Assembly (NCBI RefSeq): GCF_900167915.1
Contig: NZ_FUYM01000004.1
Coordinates: 248,001-312,000 of the forward strand
Reading direction: 5' to 3'
From: Rhizorhabdus histidinilytica
Lineage (GTDB): Bacteria > Pseudomonadota > Alphaproteobacteria > Sphingomonadales > Sphingomonadaceae
Length of the DNA: 64,000 bases
Numbering within the stretch: the stretch's first letter is position 1; every line of letters starts with the position of its first letter. The notes under the pieces are model-generated. The model did no database searches. It worked only from the letters and a program-made list of their open reading frames with translations, and was not told the origin of the DNA. Shown in pieces: positions 44,259 through 53,934 of this stretch. Made by a program: the position numbers and the translations under genes.

Positions 44259-45731
44259 ATGGACGAGCCCGTCGAAATTGAGCTGAAGCTCGACTTTGAT
44301 CCCGCCGACCGGGATCGTCTCGCGGCCTGTGCTCTGTTCGGCCCCGAACCAGCGGCGCCGCGGCGGCTCGCCGCCACCTATTTCGACACGCCCGGCTTCC
44401 ACCTCGACAAAGCGGGCTATGCGCTTCGCATCCGCACCGGCGGCGGCGAGCGCATCCAGACGGTGAAGGCGGCGTCGGGCGAGACCGCCGGCCTGTTCGT
44501 GCGCGGCGAATGGGAACGCCCCGTGCCTGGCGACGAGCCGATACTCGACGAGAAATCGGGTCCCCTCGTCCAGCTCTTCGATGCCGCGCTGCTCGCCCGG
44601 GTCGAACCGGTCTTCACGACCGCCGTCGACCGCATCGAGGGGCCTCTCGATCGCCCCGACGGCAGCCGTATCGACTATGCGATCGACCTCGGCGAGGTCC
44701 GCGCCGGGACACGCGGCAGCGTGGTGTGCGAGCTGGAGCTGGAGCTCAAGCGCGGAGCCCCGCAGGCGCTGTTCGATCTTGCCCGCGCGCTCACCGAGCT
44801 GGTGCCGCTGCGGCTCGGCGTGTCGACCAAGTCCGAGCGCGGCTATGCGCTGGCCGACAAGGCCTTCACCGCCGCGGTGAAGGCCGAGCCGCTGAAGCTC
44901 GACCGGGCGATGGCCGCCGGCGACGCCTTCGCCGCGATCGCCGCCTCCTGCCTCCGCCAGTATCGCCGCAACGAGGACCTGCTGCTGCTGTCGGGCGGGG
45001 TCGAGCAGTTGCACCAGGCCCGGGTCGCCTTGCGCCGCCTGCGGACCGCCTTCTGGCTGTTCGGCCCGTTGCTGGACGGCGACGATCGCGCGGCGGCGTT
45101 CGCGTCGGAGCTGCGCTGGCTCGCCGCCGAACTAGGCGGAATCCGCGACATCGACGTGCTGGTGCCGCGCCTCGAAGAGCCTGCCCGCGCGGCCCTGTTC
45201 GCGATCCGCGAGGACCGCTTCGGCCATCTCCGCACCCTGCTCGACAGCAGCCGGGTCCGGTTGCTGCCGATCGAGCTCGCCGAATGGCTCGTGCTGGGCC
45301 GATGGCAGACCGATCCCGCCGATCCTGATCTGCGCGACCGCCATATCCGCGCCTTTGCCGGCGATCGGCTCGAACGGCTGCGCAAGCGGATCAAGCGCGC
45401 GGGCAAAGGCCTCGCCGATACCGACGACGAGCATCGGCACGAAGTCCGCAAGGACGCCAAGAAACTGCGCTATGCGGCCGAATTCTTCGTATCGCTCTAT
45501 TCCGGGCGGAAAGCGCGCCGACGGATGGAGCGTTTCCTTGACCGGCTCGAGGCATTGCAGGACAAGCTGGGGCAGCTCAACGACATCGCCGCCGCGCCAG
45601 GGCTGTTCGCCACCTTGGGCGTGGAGGCGACCCTGCCCATGCCGGGCAAGAAGGAACGCAAGCGCCTGCTCGACGATGCCGAGGATTGTTTCGAAACCCT
45701 CATCGACACCAAACGTTTCTGGCGCGACTGA
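44259..45731 (+). CDS. CYTH and CHAD domain protein (possible polyphosphate-linked)
   Basis: A 490-residue two-domain protein. The CYTH triphosphate-tunnel domain starts with the EIELKLD ExExK motif at residues 6-10 and spans about 1-200; the CHAD helical domain (about 220-490) has repeated conserved His/Lys/Arg helices such as QLHQARVALRRLRTAF and HRHEVRKDAKKLRYAAEFF. CHAD domains bind polyphosphate; CYTH domains hydrolyse triphosphates. GGGAGG precedes the ATG. The 3' end overlaps the L,D-transpeptidase frame. Confidence 0.95.
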   Translation: MDEPVEIELKLDFDPADRDRLAACALFGPEPAAPRRLAATYFDTPGFHLDKAGYALRIRTGGGERIQTVKAASGETAGLFVRGEWERPVPGDEPILDEKSGPLVQLFDAALLARVEPVFTTAVDRIEGPLDRPDGSRIDYAIDLGEVRAGTRGSVVCELELELKRGAPQALFDLARALTELVPLRLGVSTKSERGYALADKAFTAAVKAEPLKLDRAMAAGDAFAAIAASCLRQYRRNEDLLLLSGGVEQLHQARVALRRLRTAFWLFGPLLDGDDRAAAFASELRWLAAELGGIRDIDVLVPRLEEPARAALFAIREDRFGHLRTLLDSSRVRLLPIELAEWLVLGRWQTDPADPDLRDRHIRAFAGDRLERLRKRIKRAGKGLADTDDEHRHEVRKDAKKLRYAAEFFVSLYSGRKARRRMERFLDRLEALQDKLGQLNDIAAAPGLFATLGVEATLPMPGKKERKRLLDDAEDCFETLIDTKRFWRD

Positions 45732-46350
45732 TCCCGCCTTCCTGCTGACCCGCCGGGCGCTGGTCGCGGCGGCCCTCGCCGTGCCGGCCGCCGCCGCCTT
45801 CGCCCGCCCCCTGGGCCTGGCCGCTGCCGCGCCGATGATCGATCCACGCCTGGTCGACCGCGCTCTCGCTGCGCTGTTCCGCCATCACCGGCACATCTGG
45901 TCGCGCGACATGATCGCCATCGCCGATTTCGGCCTTCCTTCCTCGGTTCCGCGCCTTTTCCTCGTCGATATCCTGCGCGGCACGGCGACCGCGCTGCTCG
46001 TCGCCCATGGCAAGGGGTCCGATCCCGATCATGAAGGCCGGCTCCAGCGCTTCTCCGACGTCGTCGGCTCCGCCGCCACCTCCGAGGGCGCCTATCTCAC
46101 CGGCGACGCCTATGAGGGCATTCACGGCCCGTCGCGCCGCCTGATCGGCCTCGATCCCACCAACGCCCATGCCGAGGAGCGCGCAATCGTGATCCATTCC
46201 GCCTGGTACGCCGATCCCGACATGATCGCGAAGCAGGGCAAGCTCGGCCGCAGCGACGGTTGCTTCGCCGTCGGGGAAGCGGATATCGCGACCGTCCTTG
46301 CCCGTCTCGGCAAGGGACGCCTGCTCTATGCCGGGAGGATCGATGGCTGA
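45676..46350 (+). CDS. Murein L,D-transpeptidase catalytic domain family protein
   Basis: A 224-residue protein with a Tat-like or Sec signal (TRRALVAAALAVPAAAAFARP) and a YkuD_2-type domain: IADFGLPSSVPRLFLVDI, VAHGKGSDPDHEG, IVIHSAWYA and the catalytic GRSDGCFAV with the nucleophilic Cys. It would act on peptidoglycan stem peptides. The only in-frame ATG lies 56 bases inside the CHAD gene and has a weak ribosome site, so the start is uncertain; a non-ATG start nearer the signal peptide is possible. Confidence 0.85.
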   Translation: MPRIVSKPSSTPNVSGATDPAFLLTRRALVAAALAVPAAAAFARPLGLAAAAPMIDPRLVDRALAALFRHHRHIWSRDMIAIADFGLPSSVPRLFLVDILRGTATALLVAHGKGSDPDHEGRLQRFSDVVGSAATSEGAYLTGDAYEGIHGPSRRLIGLDPTNAHAEERAIVIHSAWYADPDMIAKQGKLGRSDGCFAVGEADIATVLARLGKGRLLYAGRIDG

Positions 46351-46444
46351 CTGGTTTCGCCGCAACCTGGGCTGGATACGAGGCGTGCTCGGGCTGCTCG
46401 CCTGGTTCGCGATGCTCTACTTCATGTTCTGGGACGTGCTCTGA
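46343..46444 (+). CDS. 33-residue membrane protein
   Basis: ATG 46343 follows GGGAGG by 4 bases and overlaps the last 8 bases of the L,D-transpeptidase gene. It encodes MADWFRRNLGWIRG, then VLGLLAWFAMLYFMFWDVL: a short basic N-terminus and one hydrophobic helix ending with the protein. The coupling and clean ribosome site make it credible. Its role is unknown; a regulator or anchor of the neighbouring cell-wall enzyme is possible. Confidence 0.6.
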   Translation: MADWFRRNLGWIRGVLGLLAWFAMLYFMFWDVL

Positions 46445-46481
46445 CGTTGCAGCGTCGCGCTCGGGCTCGTAAAGCCGCGCG

Positions 46482-48080
46482 ATGCTCCGCATTTCCGAAA
46501 TCAAGCTGCCGCTCGACCATCCGGCCGAGGCGCTGCCCGCCGCGATCGTCGCGCGATTGGGGATCGCGCCCACCGATCTGCTGAGCTGGGAGGTCGCCCG
46601 CCGCGCCAACGACGCGCGCCGCAAGTCGGCGATCCTGATGGTCTATTCGGTCGACGTGACGCTTGCCGACGAGGCCTCCGTCCTCGCGCGCTTCGCGGAC
46701 GACAGCCATGTCCGCCCGACTCCCGACACCGGCTATCGCTTCGTGGCGACGGCGCCGGCCGATGCCCCTCGCCCGGTGGTGATCGGCGCCGGCCCCTGCG
46801 GACTGTTCGCCGGCCTGATCCTGGCGCAGATGGGTTTCCGCCCGATCATCCTCGAACGCGGCAAGGTGGTGCGCGAGCGGACCAAGGACACCTGGGGCCT
46901 CTGGCGGCGTAGCGTCCTCAATCCCGAGTCGAACGTCCAGTTCGGCGAGGGTGGCGCGGGCACCTTCTCCGACGGCAAGCTCTACAGCCAGATCAAGGAT
47001 CCGCGCTTCCTGGGCCGCAAGGTGCTGACCGAATTCGTCAAGGCCGGCGCGCCCGAGGAGATTCTGACCGAGGCGCACCCGCACATCGGCACCTTCCGGC
47101 TCGTCTCGATGGTCGAGAACATGCGCGCTACGGTCGAGGAACTGGGCGGCGAATATCGCTTCGAGCAGCGCGTCGTCGATTTCGACATCCGTGACGGCCG
47201 GCTGCGCGGGCTCCATCTCCACAATGGCGACTATCTTGAGACCGGCCATGTCGTGCTCGCCATCGGTCACAGCTCGCGCGACACCTTCCACGCGCTCCAT
47301 GATCGCGGCGTCCATATCGAGGCGAAGCCCTTCTCGATTGGCGTCCGCATCGAGCATCCGCAAAGCTGGATCGACCGGGCCCGCTTCGGCCAGTGCGCCG
47401 GGCACCCGGACCTCGGCGCGGCGGCCTATGCCCTCTCGCACCACTGCGCCAACGGGCGATCGGTCTACAGCTTCTGCATGTGCCCCGGCGGCCGCGTCGT
47501 CGCCGCGACCTCGGAGGAGGGGCGCGTCGTCACCAACGGCATGAGCCAATATTCGCGCAAGGAGTTCAACGCCAATTCCGGCCTCGTCGTCGGCATCGAC
47601 CCCGAACGCGACTATCCCGGCCATCCGCTCGCCGGCATCGCCCTGCAACGCCATTGGGAGGAACGCGCCTTCGTCGCCGGCGGGTCGAGCTACGAAGCGC
47701 CCGGCCAGCTCGTCGGCGACTTCCTCGCCCGCCGCCCCTCGAGCGCGCTCGGCGCGGTGACGCCGTCCTACAAGCCGGGCGTCCATCTGACCGACCTGTC
47801 GCTCTGCCTGCCCGACTTCGCGATCGACGCGCTGTGTGAGGCGCTGCCCGTCTTCGGCCGCCAGATCGCGCGATATGACGACCCCGACGCGATCATGACC
47901 GGGGTCGAGACGCGCACCTCGTCGCCGATCCGCATCACCCGCGGCAAGGATTTCCAGAGCCTCAACGTCGCCGGCCTGTTCCCGGCGGGCGAGGGCGCGG
48001 GTTATGCGGGGGGCATTCTTTCCGCCGCCGTGGATGGGATCAAGGTGGCGGAAGCGGTGGCGCTCAGCCTCGCCGGCTAA
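46482..48080 (+). CDS. NAD(P)/FAD-dependent oxidoreductase
   Basis: A 532-residue flavoprotein. An N-terminal ferredoxin-like about 95-residue domain (LRISEIKLPLDHP...) is followed by the dinucleotide site VVIGAGPCGLFAGLILAQMG near 98-117 and later VLAIGHSSRDTF; the C-terminus LFPAGEGAGYAGGILSAAVDGI closes the FAD site. This matches the conserved COG2509-type dehydrogenase family, whose substrate is not established. Three in-frame conserved patches, SNVQFGEGGAGTFSDGKL, FCMCPGG and TRTSSPIR, are family marks. Confidence 0.93.
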   Translation: MLRISEIKLPLDHPAEALPAAIVARLGIAPTDLLSWEVARRANDARRKSAILMVYSVDVTLADEASVLARFADDSHVRPTPDTGYRFVATAPADAPRPVVIGAGPCGLFAGLILAQMGFRPIILERGKVVRERTKDTWGLWRRSVLNPESNVQFGEGGAGTFSDGKLYSQIKDPRFLGRKVLTEFVKAGAPEEILTEAHPHIGTFRLVSMVENMRATVEELGGEYRFEQRVVDFDIRDGRLRGLHLHNGDYLETGHVVLAIGHSSRDTFHALHDRGVHIEAKPFSIGVRIEHPQSWIDRARFGQCAGHPDLGAAAYALSHHCANGRSVYSFCMCPGGRVVAATSEEGRVVTNGMSQYSRKEFNANSGLVVGIDPERDYPGHPLAGIALQRHWEERAFVAGGSSYEAPGQLVGDFLARRPSSALGAVTPSYKPGVHLTDLSLCLPDFAIDALCEALPVFGRQIARYDDPDAIMTGVETRTSSPIRITRGKDFQSLNVAGLFPAGEGAGYAGGILSAAVDGIKVAEAVALSLAG

Positions 48081-48285
48081 GATTAGCCGCGCCGCCCGCC
48101 GCATAGGCGGCATGGGCCTCGGCCGGCCCGCGATAGGCCTCCTGATGGTCGACGCTCCAATAGCGCAGCTCGTTGAGCGGAATCCGTTCCCCCGTCACCG
48201 CGCACAGCACATGGTCGCCCCGTTGGACGATGGAGAATTGAGGCGTGTCGTAGCGCAGGATCGCGAGCTTACCGGAGAACAGCAT
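48064..48285 (-). CDS. DUF2093 domain protein
   Basis: A 73-residue protein: AILRYDTPQFSIVQRGDHVLCAVTGERIPLNELRYWSVDHQEAY is the complete DUF2093 domain, a family restricted to alphaproteobacteria as far as I know. The function is unknown. The 3' end overlaps the convergent oxidoreductase by 17 bases. It is 9 bases downstream of the K+ channel gene and probably in its operon. Confidence 0.92.
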   Translation of the reverse strand: MLFSGKLAILRYDTPQFSIVQRGDHVLCAVTGERIPLNELRYWSVDHQEAYRGPAEAHAAYAAGGAANLSRRG

Positions 48286-48294
48286 CGCGCCATC

Positions 48295-49353
48295 CTACAG
48301 GACAGGTCCGCGCGACGAAACCCCGCCTTCACCCCTCGGCACCACCTCGACGATCTGGTCGCCCGCTTCCAGCCGGCCGGCGGCCGCCTCCCAGAAGCCG
48401 TGAGGCGTTCCGTCGCGGTAGATGCGCAGACCGAGGCCGGTCGCAATTGCCGCTAGCGGCTTGCCCACCTCCTCGGCCGACACCAGCCGCTCGCGCAGCG
48501 TCACCCGGCCGTCGGCATTGGCGAGGTCGGCCATATAGTCGGCGATGTGCGGGCCATGGGTCGATCCGGCGAGCAGCAGCCCGGCGAAGCTGGCCGGATT
48601 GATCACCGTATCCGCCCCCGCCTGCCGGGCCAGCGCCTCATTGTCCTCGGACCGGATCACCACGCTGATCGGCACGCCGGGCGCCAGCCGCCGGGCGGTG
48701 AGCACGATCAGGATCGAGGTATCGTCCCGTCCGGCGGCGACGATGATCGCCTTGGCCTCGGCGATCCGCACCGCCTCCAGGATCGAATTGCGGGTCGCAT
48801 CCCCGTCGATCACGTTGGCGCCGCTTGCCTCGGCGGCGCGCAGATTGTCCTGGCGCGGATCGATGACGACGATCTCGGCGGGCTTCAAGCCGCGTCGGAT
48901 CAGTTCGCTCGCAGCTTCCGATCCGGTGGTGCCGTAGCCGGCGATCACGACATGGCCGCGCAGCTTCCGCTGGATCACGCTCATGCGCCACTTCTCCCAG
49001 ACATGCTTGAGCAGGAATTCATAGGCGGTCCCCAGAAAGATCAGCCAGACGAACAACCTGACCGGCGTGACCACGAAGGTGTCGAACAGGCGGGCCCGCT
49101 CGGTCACCGGCACGATATCGCCATAGCCGACCGTGGTGACCGTGATCATCGTGAAATAGAGCACGTCGACGAAGCTGATCGCGCCGTCGATATTGTCACG
49201 CAGCCCGCCCCGGTCGATCCAGTGCCCGGCCAGCGCGACCGCGATGAGCGCAAAGGCCAGCGCCACCCGCCACAACAGCGACAGCCATACGGGCGTCCCG
49301 CTCTTGCGGTGGAGAAGCAGCCTCTGGTCACGGCGCGGCCTTGGGCGGAGCAC
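48295..49353 (-). CDS. Potassium channel family protein with RCK (TrkA-N) domain
   Basis: A 352-residue channel. Two membrane helices flank the selectivity filter TVTTVGYGDIVPVT; then GHVVIAGYGTTGSEAASELIRRG starts the NAD-binding RCK domain, and a C-terminal TrkA-C-like part follows. GTG 49353 is chosen because AAAGGAA lies just upstream and the protein then begins with a short basic leader before the first helix; the frame continues upstream without a good start. It would gate K+ in response to nucleotides or ligands. Confidence 0.92.
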   Translation of the reverse strand: MLRPRPRRDQRLLLHRKSGTPVWLSLLWRVALAFALIAVALAGHWIDRGGLRDNIDGAISFVDVLYFTMITVTTVGYGDIVPVTERARLFDTFVVTPVRLFVWLIFLGTAYEFLLKHVWEKWRMSVIQRKLRGHVVIAGYGTTGSEAASELIRRGLKPAEIVVIDPRQDNLRAAEASGANVIDGDATRNSILEAVRIAEAKAIIVAAGRDDTSILIVLTARRLAPGVPISVVIRSEDNEALARQAGADTVINPASFAGLLLAGSTHGPHIADYMADLANADGRVTLRERLVSAEEVGKPLAAIATGLGLRIYRDGTPHGFWEAAAGRLEAGDQIVEVVPRGEGGVSSRGPVL

Positions 49354-49457
49354 GGGGTTCCTTTCGTTCCGGCGGCCGCGACGGAGACAGTTCGCCTTTG
49401 ACCCGTTCGCCGCTCCCTCTACAGGGATGCACCAAGCAGGGTCAGGAAGGAAGATCG

Positions 49458-50393
49458 ATGGCGTCGGGACTGGTCGCATTGTTGGACGACATCGCGGGAT
49501 TGACCAAGCTCGCCGCGGCCTCGCTCGACGATGTCGGCGCGGCGGCGGGCAAGGCCGGGAGCAAGGCGGTCGGCGTCGTGGTCGACGATGCCGCGGTCAC
49601 GCCGCGCTACGTCACCGGCCTGACGCCCGATCGCGAACTGCCGATCATCGCCCGGATCGCGGTCGGATCGCTCCGCAACAAGTTGCTCATCCTGCTGCCC
49701 GCCGCGCTGCTGCTCAGTGCCTTTGCGCCCTGGGCGGTGACGCCGCTGCTGATGCTCGGCGGCGCCTTCCTCTGCTTCGAAGGGGCGGAGAAGGTTATCG
49801 AGGCCATCGGCGGCCATCATCCCGTCGAGGAGCATGTCGCCACCACCGACCCCGCGACGCTGGAAAAGGAACAGGTATCGGGCGCGATCCGCACCGACCT
49901 GATCCTGTCGGCCGAGATCATGGCGATCGCGCTGGCCGAGGTCTCCAGCCAGACGATCCCGATGCAGGCAATCGTCCTTGCCGCGGTCGGCATCGCGATC
50001 ACCGCTGGCGTCTATGGCGTTGTAGGGCTGATCGTGAAGATGGACGATATCGGCCTGCATCTCGCCCGCAAGCCGGCGACACGGACGCTGGGCTGCGCAC
50101 TCGTCAAGGGCATGCCGGTGGTGATGCGCTGGCTGTCGATCATCGGCACCGCCGCGATGATCTGGGTGGGAGGCGGCATTCTGGTCCATGGCCTGGAAGT
50201 GCTCGGCGTCCCCGCCCCCGCCCATCTTCTCCATCATCTGAGCGAGGCGGCCGCCCATGCGGTGCCGGCCGGTGGATCCATCATCGGCTGGCTGGTCACG
50301 GCGATCGGGTCGGGCATCGCCGGCCTGGCGATCGGCGGCGCGATCGTCCCGGCCGTTCACCTGATCGGAGCCCTCCGCGGCAAGGGGCACTGA
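49458..50393 (+). CDS. DUF808 family membrane protein
   Basis: A 311-residue protein starting MASGLVALLDDIAGLTKLAAASLDDVGAAAGKAGSKAVGVVVDDAAVTPRYV, the highly conserved DUF808 (YedI) N-terminus, followed by several hydrophobic segments. The function is unknown. A GGAAGGA ribosome site precedes the ATG. Divergent from the K+ channel gene; only about 100 bases separate them. Confidence 0.95.
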   Translation: MASGLVALLDDIAGLTKLAAASLDDVGAAAGKAGSKAVGVVVDDAAVTPRYVTGLTPDRELPIIARIAVGSLRNKLLILLPAALLLSAFAPWAVTPLLMLGGAFLCFEGAEKVIEAIGGHHPVEEHVATTDPATLEKEQVSGAIRTDLILSAEIMAIALAEVSSQTIPMQAIVLAAVGIAITAGVYGVVGLIVKMDDIGLHLARKPATRTLGCALVKGMPVVMRWLSIIGTAAMIWVGGGILVHGLEVLGVPAPAHLLHHLSEAAAHAVPAGGSIIGWLVTAIGSGIAGLAIGGAIVPAVHLIGALRGKGH

Positions 50394-50400
50394 GTCGCGC

Positions 50401-51396
50401 CTAGGCGGCGGCGGCCACCTCGCCGCGACCGACGCCGAAACGCTGGCGGTAATCGCCCGGCGACAGACCGATGATGCGATGGAACAGCTTGCGGAAAGCG
50501 GCGGCGTCCTCATAGCCAACGGTCCAGGCGATCTGCTCGACGGGGCGCCTGGTGAACTCCAGCAGTTCGCGCGCCTTGCCGATCCGCAGATGTTGCGAAT
50601 ATTCGGTGGGCTTCAGCCCGGTAGCCGCCTTGAACCGGCGCAGGAAGGTCCGCTCCTCCATCCCGGCCTGAGCCGCCATGTCGGCCACGCTGACGGCCCG
50701 AGCTCCCTTCGCCTGCAACCAGTGCTGAACCTTGAGGATCGGTTCGTCGCCATGCGTCATGCGTGGTGAGAAGCTGCTGTAGTGGCGCTGCTCCCGGCCG
50801 GCCGGGTCGACCAGCAGGAAGCGTCCTGTCTCCACCACCACGGTCGGCCCGAACAGCCGGTCGACCAGCTTCAGGCCGAGGTCGGTCCACGCCATCAGCC
50901 CGCCGGCAGTGATGATGTCGCCGTCCTCGATCACGATCTTGTCGGGATCGAGCAGCACGTCGGGAAAGCGCTCGCGAAAGGCGTTCGCGAACATCCAGTG
51001 GGTCGTCGCTGGCCTGCCGGACAGCAGCCCGGTCGCCGCCAGGACAAAAGCCCCGCCACAGTTCGACGCCAGGGTCGCCCCCTGCGCATGGCGGTCGAGC
51101 AGGAAGCGGGCATAGGGCGCCGCCTCCACCGCATCCATCACGCCGCTCAGCCTCCCGGGCACGATCAGATAGGTCGGGCTACCCGGTTCGCCGGAATGCG
51201 TGTCGTGGCAACGGGCGAATCCGCCGGCATCCTGCAATCGCCAATGGCTCACCCGGATCGGCTCTCCCCCATGAATCCTGGCGAACTGGCCCGCGATGTC
51301 GATCAGGTCGGTCATGCCGTGAACCATCGCCAACTGGCATCCAGGATAAAGGACCAGGCCCACCTCGGGCCGCATCGCCGCCGCTTTTCCCGCCAT
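50401..51396 (-). CDS. GlxA family transcriptional regulator (DJ-1/PfpI + AraC)
   Basis: A 331-residue regulator. The N-terminal DJ-1/PfpI-like domain ([51 protein letters not shown]) precedes a C-terminal AraC domain ([74 protein letters not shown]). ATG 51396, with AGGA upstream, is preferred over a TTG 16 codons earlier. It is divergent from the hydrolase at 51524, its probable target. Confidence 0.93.
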   Translation of the reverse strand: MAGKAAAMRPEVGLVLYPGCQLAMVHGMTDLIDIAGQFARIHGGEPIRVSHWRLQDAGGFARCHDTHSGEPGSPTYLIVPGRLSGVMDAVEAAPYARFLLDRHAQGATLASNCGGAFVLAATGLLSGRPATTHWMFANAFRERFPDVLLDPDKIVIEDGDIITAGGLMAWTDLGLKLVDRLFGPTVVVETGRFLLVDPAGREQRHYSSFSPRMTHGDEPILKVQHWLQAKGARAVSVADMAAQAGMEERTFLRRFKAATGLKPTEYSQHLRIGKARELLEFTRRPVEQIAWTVGYEDAAAFRKLFHRIIGLSPGDYRQRFGVGRGEVAAAA

Positions 51397-51523
51397 CGCC
51401 AGATCCTTTGTCGGTTTTGCCTCGGATAATGTCGAATCCGCCAATCCCGACCATGCCGCATCGCGCCTATCCCTTCAATCACCGGCGGAAACGCCTGAGC
51501 ATTCAAGCAGAGGGAATAGCGAC

Positions 51524-52351
51524 ATGAATACGATCACCACCAAGGACGGCACCCACATCTTCTACAAGGACCTGGGTCCCCGGGACGGCCAGCCGATCAT
51601 CTTCTCCCACGGCTGGCCGTTGACCGCCGACGCCTGGGACGCCCAACTCGTCTTCTTCGCCGGCCAGGGCTTCCGCACCATCGCCCATGACCGCCGCAGC
51701 CACGGCCGCTCGGACCAGGTCTGGGACAACAACACCATGGACCAATATGCCGACGATCTTGCCGAACTGATCGAACGGCTCGACCTGCGCGACGTCATCC
51801 TGGTCGGCCATTCGACCGGCGGCGGGGAGGTCACCCGCTATATCGGTCGGCACGGCACGGCGCGGGTCGCCAAGGTCGGTCTGATCGGCGCGGTCCCGCC
51901 GCTGATGCTGAAGACCGAGGCCAATCCGATCGGCCTGCCGATCGAGGTGTTCGACGGCATCCGCAAGGGCACGTTCGACAATCGCTCGCAATATTTCAAG
52001 GACATCACCATCCCCTTCTACGGCTATAACCGCGAGGGCGCCGTGATCTCCGAAGGGATCAGGGAGGATTTCTGGCGGCAGGGCATGATGGGCGGTCTGA
52101 AGGGCCAGCTCGACAGCATCCGCGCGTTCTCCGAAAGCGATTTCAGCGAGGATCTCAGGAAGTTCGACATACCGACCCTCGTCCTGCACGGCGACGATGA
52201 CCAGATCGTGCCGATCGGCGCCTCGGCGCTGTCGACCGTGAAGATCGTCAAGCACGCCGTCCTGAAGGTCTACGAAGGCGCCGACCACGGTCTGACCCAG
52301 ACCCATCAGGACCGGTTCAACGCCGATCTGCTCGGTTTCATCAAAGCCTGA
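51524..52351 (+). CDS. Alpha/beta hydrolase, non-haem chloroperoxidase-like
   Basis: A 275-residue hydrolase with [28 protein letters not shown], nucleophile Ser97 in [27 protein letters not shown] with the acid and [10 protein letters not shown] with the His. This is the perhydrolase/chloroperoxidase subgroup of esterases, also called arylesterases. It is adjacent to and divergent from a GlxA-type regulator. The physiological substrate is unknown. Confidence 0.94.
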   Translation: MNTITTKDGTHIFYKDLGPRDGQPIIFSHGWPLTADAWDAQLVFFAGQGFRTIAHDRRSHGRSDQVWDNNTMDQYADDLAELIERLDLRDVILVGHSTGGGEVTRYIGRHGTARVAKVGLIGAVPPLMLKTEANPIGLPIEVFDGIRKGTFDNRSQYFKDITIPFYGYNREGAVISEGIREDFWRQGMMGGLKGQLDSIRAFSESDFSEDLRKFDIPTLVLHGDDDQIVPIGASALSTVKIVKHAVLKVYEGADHGLTQTHQDRFNADLLGFIKA

Positions 52352-52359
52352 ACGATCGA

Positions 52360-52382
52360 TCCCCTCCCGATCCGGGAGGGGA
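52360..52382 (+). terminator. Hairpin between the hydrolase and the SDR gene
   Basis: Arms TCCCCTCCC (52360-52368) and GGGAGGGGA (52374-52382) form a 9-bp stem with a 5-base loop. Only a weak T-run follows, so it may be a partial terminator that sets the level of the downstream SDR gene. Confidence 0.5.
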
Positions 52383-52403
52383 CGTCTTGCAAAGGAACCC
52401 GCC

Positions 52404-53180
52404 ATGACCACCAAGGCCCTCATCACCGGCGCTTCCAGCGGGATCGGCGAGGTCTATGCCGATCGCCTCGCTCGACGCGGCCAGGATCTCGTGCTCGTCG
52501 CCCGCAGCACCGCCAAGCTTGAAGCCCTCGCCGCCCGGCTCCGCGTCGAAACCGGGGTCTCGGTAGAGATCCTGCCCGCCGATCTCGGCAAGGCGGAGGA
52601 TCTCGCCAGGGTCGAGGCCAGGTTGCGTAGCGACGAGGCGATCGACACGCTCATCAACAATGCCGGCATCGCCGGCGAAGGCCCGTTCGCCGATGCCGAT
52701 CCCGCCTTCCTGACCGGCCTCATCAACCTCAATATCGTCGCCGTCACCCGGCTCGCCGCCGCGATCGCCCCGCGTCTGGCTGCCAACGGCGCCGGCACGA
52801 TCATCAATCTCACCTCGGTCACCGCGCTGATGCCTGACGGCTTCACCGTCGTCTATCCGGCGAGCAAGGCCTTCGTCCTCGCCTTCACCGAAGCGTTGCA
52901 GGTCGAATTGGGTGCGAAGGGCGTCCGTGTCCAGGCGGTGCTACCCGGCATCACGCGCACCGCGATCTGGGAGGAGGAGCAGCTATCGGGGATCCCGGAC
53001 GAAATGGTGATGGAGGTCGACGAGATGGTCGACGCGGCGCTGGCCGGGCTCGACCAGGGCGAGAGGATCACCATCCCCTCGCTGCCCGACACCGCCGATT
53101 TCGACACCTATCTGGCGGCCCGGATGGCGCTGCGTCCCAATCTGTCACACCGACACGCCGCGGATCGCTACCGGCGCTGA
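52404..53180 (+). CDS. Short-chain dehydrogenase/reductase
   Basis: A 258-residue SDR: TGASSGIGEVYADRLARRG near the N-terminus (cofactor site), NNAGIAGEGPF, the catalytic Ser region NLTSVTALMP and VVYPASKAFVL with the YxxxK pair. It resembles DltE/YdfG-like SDRs often encoded beside chloroperoxidase-type hydrolases. AAAGGAA precedes the ATG. Confidence 0.95.
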   Translation: MTTKALITGASSGIGEVYADRLARRGQDLVLVARSTAKLEALAARLRVETGVSVEILPADLGKAEDLARVEARLRSDEAIDTLINNAGIAGEGPFADADPAFLTGLINLNIVAVTRLAAAIAPRLAANGAGTIINLTSVTALMPDGFTVVYPASKAFVLAFTEALQVELGAKGVRVQAVLPGITRTAIWEEEQLSGIPDEMVMEVDEMVDAALAGLDQGERITIPSLPDTADFDTYLAARMALRPNLSHRHAADRYRR

Positions 53181-53187
53181 GATTGGC

Positions 53188-53934
53188 TCAGTCGATCCCG
53201 ACGACCAGGCCGTCGCCCATCCAGCGCCCCAGAAGCTGACCGGCGGCGGCCACGCCGTCCTCTTCCTCAAGCTGCTCGAGCATAGCCGCGCAGATCGAGC
53301 CGAAGCCCACCCCCGATCGAGCCAGATCGATCGCCTTCGCTTCGGCCGGTTCCAGGGTACGGAAACAAGGCATCAGACCCTTGCGCCACACCAGCATCGT
53401 CACCGGTTCCGCCAGAAGCGCTGCCACCGGCGGGACCTCGCCGGCCGACAGCGCCGACCAGATCGCCGCAGCGTTGCTTCGGAAAACATGCGTCGTCAAA
53501 GTCGGCGACAGGCGCAGCACGGCCCGATCCCAATCGATCCCGCCCAGCCGGCCCGGATCGACCGGCGCGGAGTCAGGGCCGACAAAGGCCTCGGACAAGG
53601 CAAGATCGAGCCAACCCAGTTCGGCGATCTCGGGATCGTCGCCGAACAACAGCTCCAGCGTCTCCGGAAAATCCCCGGCATAGGCGTCGAGCGTCCAGGC
53701 ATGCGGCGGCGTGACATCGATATGCGCTGCCGTCGTCGACCGGAATCGTTCGTCACCGATCCACAGACGCACGCGCTCGAACACCTCGGCCAGACAGTTC
53801 GCCAGCGCCGCACGATAATTGTCGTGATAGACTTCGAGCCCGGGCCGCACCGCCTCGCCGATCCGCAGCGCGGCATCATCCGAGGATTCGGACAGCCACG
53901 CGCGGAAATCGCGCTGCATCGCGAGCAGGCTCAT
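53188..53934 (-). CDS. DUF2063 (HvfC/BufC-type) RiPP maturation partner
   Basis: A 248-residue protein. MQRDFRAWLSESSD...GLEVYHDNYRAALANCLAEVFERVRLWIGDERF is the DUF2063 N-terminal DNA-binding-like domain found in partners of MNIO enzymes; the C-terminal half (ELGWLDLALSEAFVGPDS...) is the second domain. In methanobactin and bufferin systems this type of protein recognises the precursor peptide and presents it to the MNIO enzyme. Its ATG overlaps the maturase stop by ATGA. Confidence 0.92.
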   Translation of the reverse strand: MSLLAMQRDFRAWLSESSDDAALRIGEAVRPGLEVYHDNYRAALANCLAEVFERVRLWIGDERFRSTTAAHIDVTPPHAWTLDAYAGDFPETLELLFGDDPEIAELGWLDLALSEAFVGPDSAPVDPGRLGGIDWDRAVLRLSPTLTTHVFRSNAAAIWSALSAGEVPPVAALLAEPVTMLVWRKGLMPCFRTLEPAEAKAIDLARSGVGFGSICAAMLEQLEEEDGVAAAGQLLGRWMGDGLVVGID

